Shown here: one piece after another, positions 60,676 to 64,000 of the stretch
Numbering within the stretch: the first letter of the stretch is position 1
Layout: each line of letters begins with the position of its first letter
NCBI RefSeq assembly: GCF_009928445.1
Contig: NZ_JAABNO010000005.1
Location: 62,001 to 126,000 of the forward strand
Length of the DNA: 64,000 bases
Direction: 5' to 3'
Origin: Clostridium sp. C8-1-8
GTDB lineage: Bacteria > Bacillota > Clostridia > Clostridiales > Clostridiaceae
The notes under the pieces: model-generated
Databases searched by the model: none
What the model was told of the DNA's origin: nothing
Seen by the model: the letters and a program-made list of their open reading frames with translations, nothing else
Position numbers and translations under genes: made by a program

Positions 60676-63024
60676 ATGAATTCTAAGAATAAAACAAGTA
60701 GCAAAAAATCCTTATTAATTATTTTATCAATAGCAGTCGCAGCAGTAATGTTTATACCAATGCTTTATTCTTCTATTTACCTTGGAGCTTTTTGGGATCC
60801 ATATGGTAGACTTGACAATGTTCCTGTTGCTTTTGTAAATAACGATAAGTCAGTTACAAAAGATAATAAAGAATATGCCGTAGGTAAAGAACTTGAGAAA
60901 AATCTAAAAAGCAATGATAAGGTAGCCTGGAAGTTTGTAAGCTATGATGAGGCTAAAAGAGGAGTCCAAGGTGCAGATTACTACGCAATGATCGAAATAC
61001 CAGAGGATTTTTCACAAAAAATTGCAGATTCTCAAGATGGAAAGTTTAGCACCCCTGAGGTAATTTATGAAGCAAACAAGGGGAGAAACTTTGTTTTCTC
61101 ACAAATTTCTGAAAAGGTTGCTGAAAGCATAAAGACTGAATTAAGTTCTAATATACAAAAAGAGGTTTCAAAGGCATTAGTAGATAGCTTATATGATGTA
61201 AAGGTCTCTTTAAAGGATGCTGGAGATGGTGCTTCAAAGCTTCAAGATGGTACACAGAAGCTTTTAGATGGTAGCAAGACTTTAGCTGATGGACTTGGAA
61301 CCGCAGCTAATGGTTCTAGTCAACTTAGAGATGGCTTAAAGCAGGCAAGTGATGGAGCTTCTAACCTTCAAACTGGTACTAAACAGCTATTAGATGGAAG
61401 TACTACTTTATCAACGGGTTTGGGAACAGCTGCTAATGGATCTAATGACTTAAAAACAGGTCTTAATACCTTAGCTAACGGTGAAAGTCAAATAGTTGAT
61501 GGTTCTGGAAAATTAGTTGATGGTCTTACTACCTTAAAACAAGGATTAATTGCTAAGAATGATCAATTACCCTTACTAGTAAGTGGTGCTGCTCAGTTAA
61601 GTGAAAAGACTAGTGAGCTAGCACAAAAAACTTCAGCTTTAAATTATGATAACTTTAGCGCCTTAGCTAATGGAGCTAAACTGACTGAACAAGCAGTTAG
61701 TAATGCAAATGCGGTTATAGATAAGCAGTTACTGGCTGATTTAAGTACTAAAAACTTAACTGATCAAGATATTGAAAAGTTAAAAGCTGTAGTTGCTACT
61801 GTTCAGAAAGTTGATACGGTAAATAAAACAGCTAATATAGGTTCACATCTTTCAGCTATGGCTGAGGCAGTAAAACCATTACCTAGTTCAATGCAGTTAT
61901 TGAGTCAAGGGGCAAGCAATCTTTCTAATGGAGTAAGTCAGCTTGTAAGTGGACTTGCAGATACTCAAGGCAAAGCAGCTGCAGGAGTGGACCAGCTTGT
62001 TACTGGTGCAAAAGCAATTCAAAGTGGTAGTATTGCTTTGAAAGCTGGATTAAGTACAGCAGCAGAGAAAACTGGTGAGCTTTCTAATGGTTTAGGGAAA
62101 TTAAGCTCAGGATCTCTATCACTACAGGCTGGATTAAAAGCAGCTAATGATGGAACAGCTACTCTTAAGGATGGTTTAAGTACTGCAGCTACTAAAACTG
62201 GAGAACTGGCAGATGGTCTTAATAAGTTAAGTACAGGTTCTGTTACTTTAAAAGATGGCTTAAATCATGCAAACGACGGTGCCTTTAAGCTTAAGGATGG
62301 TTTAAATAGTGGCTACGTTAAGATGAATGATAGCCTTAAGTTTAACTCAGATAATATGTCAAAGTTTGTATCAGCACCAGTTGACTTGAAGGATAGCTCA
62401 ATAAATGGAGTTAAATACTACGGAGAAGGACTTGCACCATACTTTGTTTGTTTATCTTTATGGCTTGGATCCATGTTTATAAACCTTATCTTATCAATTT
62501 CTAAGAAATTAAAGGTTACTGAAAACAAATTTGTTACAAGCTTTGGTGGAAAGTTACTTATTGGAGCTTCCTTAGCAACTCTACAGGCATTGATTTTAAG
62601 CTTTGCCTTAGTAAAAGGATTGAAAATTGATGCTACAAGTATATCAAGTTTCTATGTTAGCAACATATTCATAGCTATTGTATTTTTCAGCGTAATGTAT
62701 GGTGTTTCATATGCCATTGGTATAATAGGTACACCAATAATGTTTATAGTGTTTTTACTACAGTTGTCTTCTTCCGGTGGAACTTTCCCTATAGAAACAG
62801 CTCCAGCATTTTACAGAGCTGTAGGACAAGTTTTCCCAATGACCTATGCTATTAGCACTCTTAGAATGATAATAGCAGGTATTAATTCATCATTATTACA
62901 TAAAAATCTAATCATACTAGTAAGCTTCATGGGAGTTTTCTTAGTTGGTGGATATGTTGTTAGATCTATTATAAATGTAACAAAGAAAACTGATGATGAT
63001 ATGGAAGAGTTAAAGGCAGCATAG
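60676..63024 (+). CDS. YhgE/Pip-type membrane protein
   Basis: 782 residues from the ATG at 60676, which has GGGAGG upstream; the in-frame ATG at 60637 is less likely. One membrane helix lies near residues 14-35. The Pip N-terminal domain follows (VAFVNNDKS, then YAMIEIPEDFSQKI). A long region of heptad-like LxDGxxx repeats (LLDGSKTLADGL, LKDGLNHANDG) covers about 190-570. Five membrane helices of the ABC-2 type end the protein. Relatives include the Lactococcus phage infection protein and EsaA of type VII secretion. The actual function is unknown. It is probably controlled by the ArsR-type gene upstream. Confidence 0.9.
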   Translation: MNSKNKTSSKKSLLIILSIAVAAVMFIPMLYSSIYLGAFWDPYGRLDNVPVAFVNNDKSVTKDNKEYAVGKELEKNLKSNDKVAWKFVSYDEAKRGVQGADYYAMIEIPEDFSQKIADSQDGKFSTPEVIYEANKGRNFVFSQISEKVAESIKTELSSNIQKEVSKALVDSLYDVKVSLKDAGDGASKLQDGTQKLLDGSKTLADGLGTAANGSSQLRDGLKQASDGASNLQTGTKQLLDGSTTLSTGLGTAANGSNDLKTGLNTLANGESQIVDGSGKLVDGLTTLKQGLIAKNDQLPLLVSGAAQLSEKTSELAQKTSALNYDNFSALANGAKLTEQAVSNANAVIDKQLLADLSTKNLTDQDIEKLKAVVATVQKVDTVNKTANIGSHLSAMAEAVKPLPSSMQLLSQGASNLSNGVSQLVSGLADTQGKAAAGVDQLVTGAKAIQSGSIALKAGLSTAAEKTGELSNGLGKLSSGSLSLQAGLKAANDGTATLKDGLSTAATKTGELADGLNKLSTGSVTLKDGLNHANDGAFKLKDGLNSGYVKMNDSLKFNSDNMSKFVSAPVDLKDSSINGVKYYGEGLAPYFVCLSLWLGSMFINLILSISKKLKVTENKFVTSFGGKLLIGASLATLQALILSFALVKGLKIDATSISSFYVSNIFIAIVFFSVMYGVSYAIGIIGTPIMFIVFLLQLSSSGGTFPIETAPAFYRAVGQVFPMTYAISTLRMIIAGINSSLLHKNLIILVSFMGVFLVGGYVVRSIINVTKKTDDDMEELKAA

Positions 63025-63084
63025 ATAAATTCAAAATAATATTTTTTATAAAGTTATAGAGGGTAATTATATAAATATATAGTT

Positions 63085-63129
63085 AAAGGAAGCTGTCTCA
63101 CTAAGTAATTAGTGAGCGGCTTCTTTTTA
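63085..63129 (+). terminator. Terminator after the YhgE gene
   Basis: AAAGGAAGCTGTCTCACTAA pairs with TTAGTGAGCGGCTTCTTTTT around GTAA. Confidence 0.82.
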
Positions 63130-63381
63130 CTATTTATTGTTCATAATCTAAAAAATTGTATCTATATCTGCTAAGACCTTTGTTTTATAATATATTCAAC
63201 AAAAGAATATCGGTTAATAATATATGACCAGCGAAGAATTAATTGTACACACAAATTTAACAATAATAGTAGCCACTAAAAACTTGTAAATCTTATGGAG
63301 GAATATAGAATATACAAGGGCTGAGTATTATAGTAATCTAAAGAATATAATATATTTGTAGAGAAGTTATCTAATTAGAAG

Positions 63382-63437
63382 TTGACATACTGTTTTATTT
63401 CAAGGTAAAATGTTTTATATAAATATAAAACATTTTA
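63382..63437 (+). promoter_or_regulatory. Promoter with a 32-bp palindrome ahead of the LamG gene
   Basis: -35 TTGACA (63382-63387) and -10 TAAAAT (63406-63411) are 18 nt apart. TAAAATGTTTTATAT and ATATAAAACATTTTA (63406-63437) are perfect 15-bp arms around AA. The palindrome covers the -10 and start site, an ideal repressor position. AT-only arms with one GC pair each suggest a dedicated regulator not seen in the window. Confidence 0.75.
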
Positions 63438-63474
63438 TATTTAATTAAGTGAATAGAATGAAAGGGGTTTTTTC

Positions 63475-64000
63475 ATGAGACAGAATGATGGTAACTCTAA
63501 TTATAGGAACAACTTAATTGCTCATTATAGATTTGATGATAAAAATAATGTAGGCAAAGATAGCTCAGAAAATGGAAACCATGGAGAAGCATTAGGGGAA
63601 GTAAAACCAAATATAGAGAATGTTGCAGGAAAGACTGCATTAAAGTTAGTAGGTGGAAACCATAAAACTTCATACGTTAATTTACCTTCTAATCTACTTA
63701 AAGATGTAAATGATAACACTGGTTTAACCATATCTACTTGGGTTTATTTAGATAAGGGTTTAAGCGTTTGGGAAAGAATTTTTGATTTTGGCAAAGGACC
63801 TATGGGACCATATGTATTTTTGACTCGTAACCTACGTGGAGTTTGTAATGCAGGTGCTGATATAGTTGCTGATGCAGGCCAAACTTACCCAGTAGGTGAA
63901 TGGATACATGTTGCCTATACAGTTTTAGGAACAGAAAGTGGTACACTTAGTAGTGCAGGACCAATTGTATATGTTAATGGTAAAATAGCTGCAAACGGTT
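63475..64000 (+). CDS. LamG/concanavalin-like domain protein, 5' part only
   Basis: The ORF is open to the window edge (175 codons). AAAGGGG precedes the ATG. It has no signal peptide. LIAHYRFDD, then DSSENGNHGEA, TISTWVYLDKG, WERIFDFGKG and GEWIHVAYTV are typical strands of a LamG-like jelly roll, a common carbohydrate-binding part. Similar N-terminal domains occur in clostridial glycoside hydrolases; I suspect one follows (for example an arabinofuranosidase), but the catalytic part is outside the window. Confidence 0.75.
   Translation, partial: MRQNDGNSNYRNNLIAHYRFDDKNNVGKDSSENGNHGEALGEVKPNIENVAGKTALKLVGGNHKTSYVNLPSNLLKDVNDNTGLTISTWVYLDKGLSVWERIFDFGKGPMGPYVFLTRNLRGVCNAGADIVADAGQTYPVGEWIHVAYTVLGTESGTLSSAGPIVYVNGKIAANG

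Overview
The window reads as chromosomal DNA of a low-GC, saccharolytic, butyrate-forming anaerobe of the Clostridium sensu stricto type. This rests on strongly AT-rich intergenic DNA, AGA/ATA/TTA-rich codon use, strong AGGAGG-type ribosome sites, a butyrate kinase, a phosphoketolase, a secreted GH5 glucanase, a GH43 xylosidase and clostridial T-box and ZTP leaders. A cellulolytic species is likely, but I cannot name one from sequence alone. I saw no rRNA, tRNA, CRISPR array, transposase or prophage.

Layout. 0.2-11 kb: a divergent DUF2207 membrane protein, then a tight four-gene operon. The operon encodes a membrane-spanning VWA protein, a tubulin/FtsZ-like protein (Tubulin_2 type), a membrane-anchored degenerate relative of it, and a membrane protein whose C-terminal domain looks like a transglutaminase fold without its catalytic residues. 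This is the least understood and most interesting system here; my working reading is a membrane-remodelling or envelope-associated cytoskeletal machine. 11-14.6 kb: a 50-residue ORF, a broken SUFU-domain gene, a MATE exporter and a DUF2975/XRE pair. 15-21.9 kb: central metabolism, with butyrate kinase, phosphoketolase under two AraR-like operators, and a stand-alone AICAR transformylase behind a ZTP riboswitch with terminator. 22.2-27.8 kb: an arsenic island (arsR-arsD-arsA-acr3, then MarR, methyltransferase and an ArsN/phosphinothricin-type acetyltransferase). 28 kb: a small gene with a LexA box inside its promoter.

28.5-40 kb: plant polysaccharide use, with GH5 glucanase, a ribose/xylose-type ABC importer behind two cre-like sites, GH43 beta-xylosidase and a sugar-binding lipoprotein fused by operon to a YesM-type kinase and YesN-type regulator. 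40-46 kb: a T-box leader, read here as tRNA-Cys specific, ahead of a complete peptide ABC importer. 46-55.6 kb: a Hanks-type kinase, a CDF metal exporter, an alpha/beta hydrolase, a MarR-controlled heterodimeric ABC exporter and a nitroreductase. 55.9-63 kb: a DinG-type exonuclease-helicase, a histidine phosphatase, and an ArsR-type regulator next to a YhgE/Pip protein. The window ends inside a LamG-domain gene preceded by a 32-bp near-perfect palindrome.

Four families of short dispersed repeats sit in the intergenic DNA. One couples a terminator-like hairpin to a second conserved segment (six copies). One is a MITE-like inverted repeat (two full palindromic copies and several fragments). Two are shorter. 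Start codons were moved from the longest ORF to an internal ATG or GTG wherever the ribosome site required it; each case is stated in its entry.
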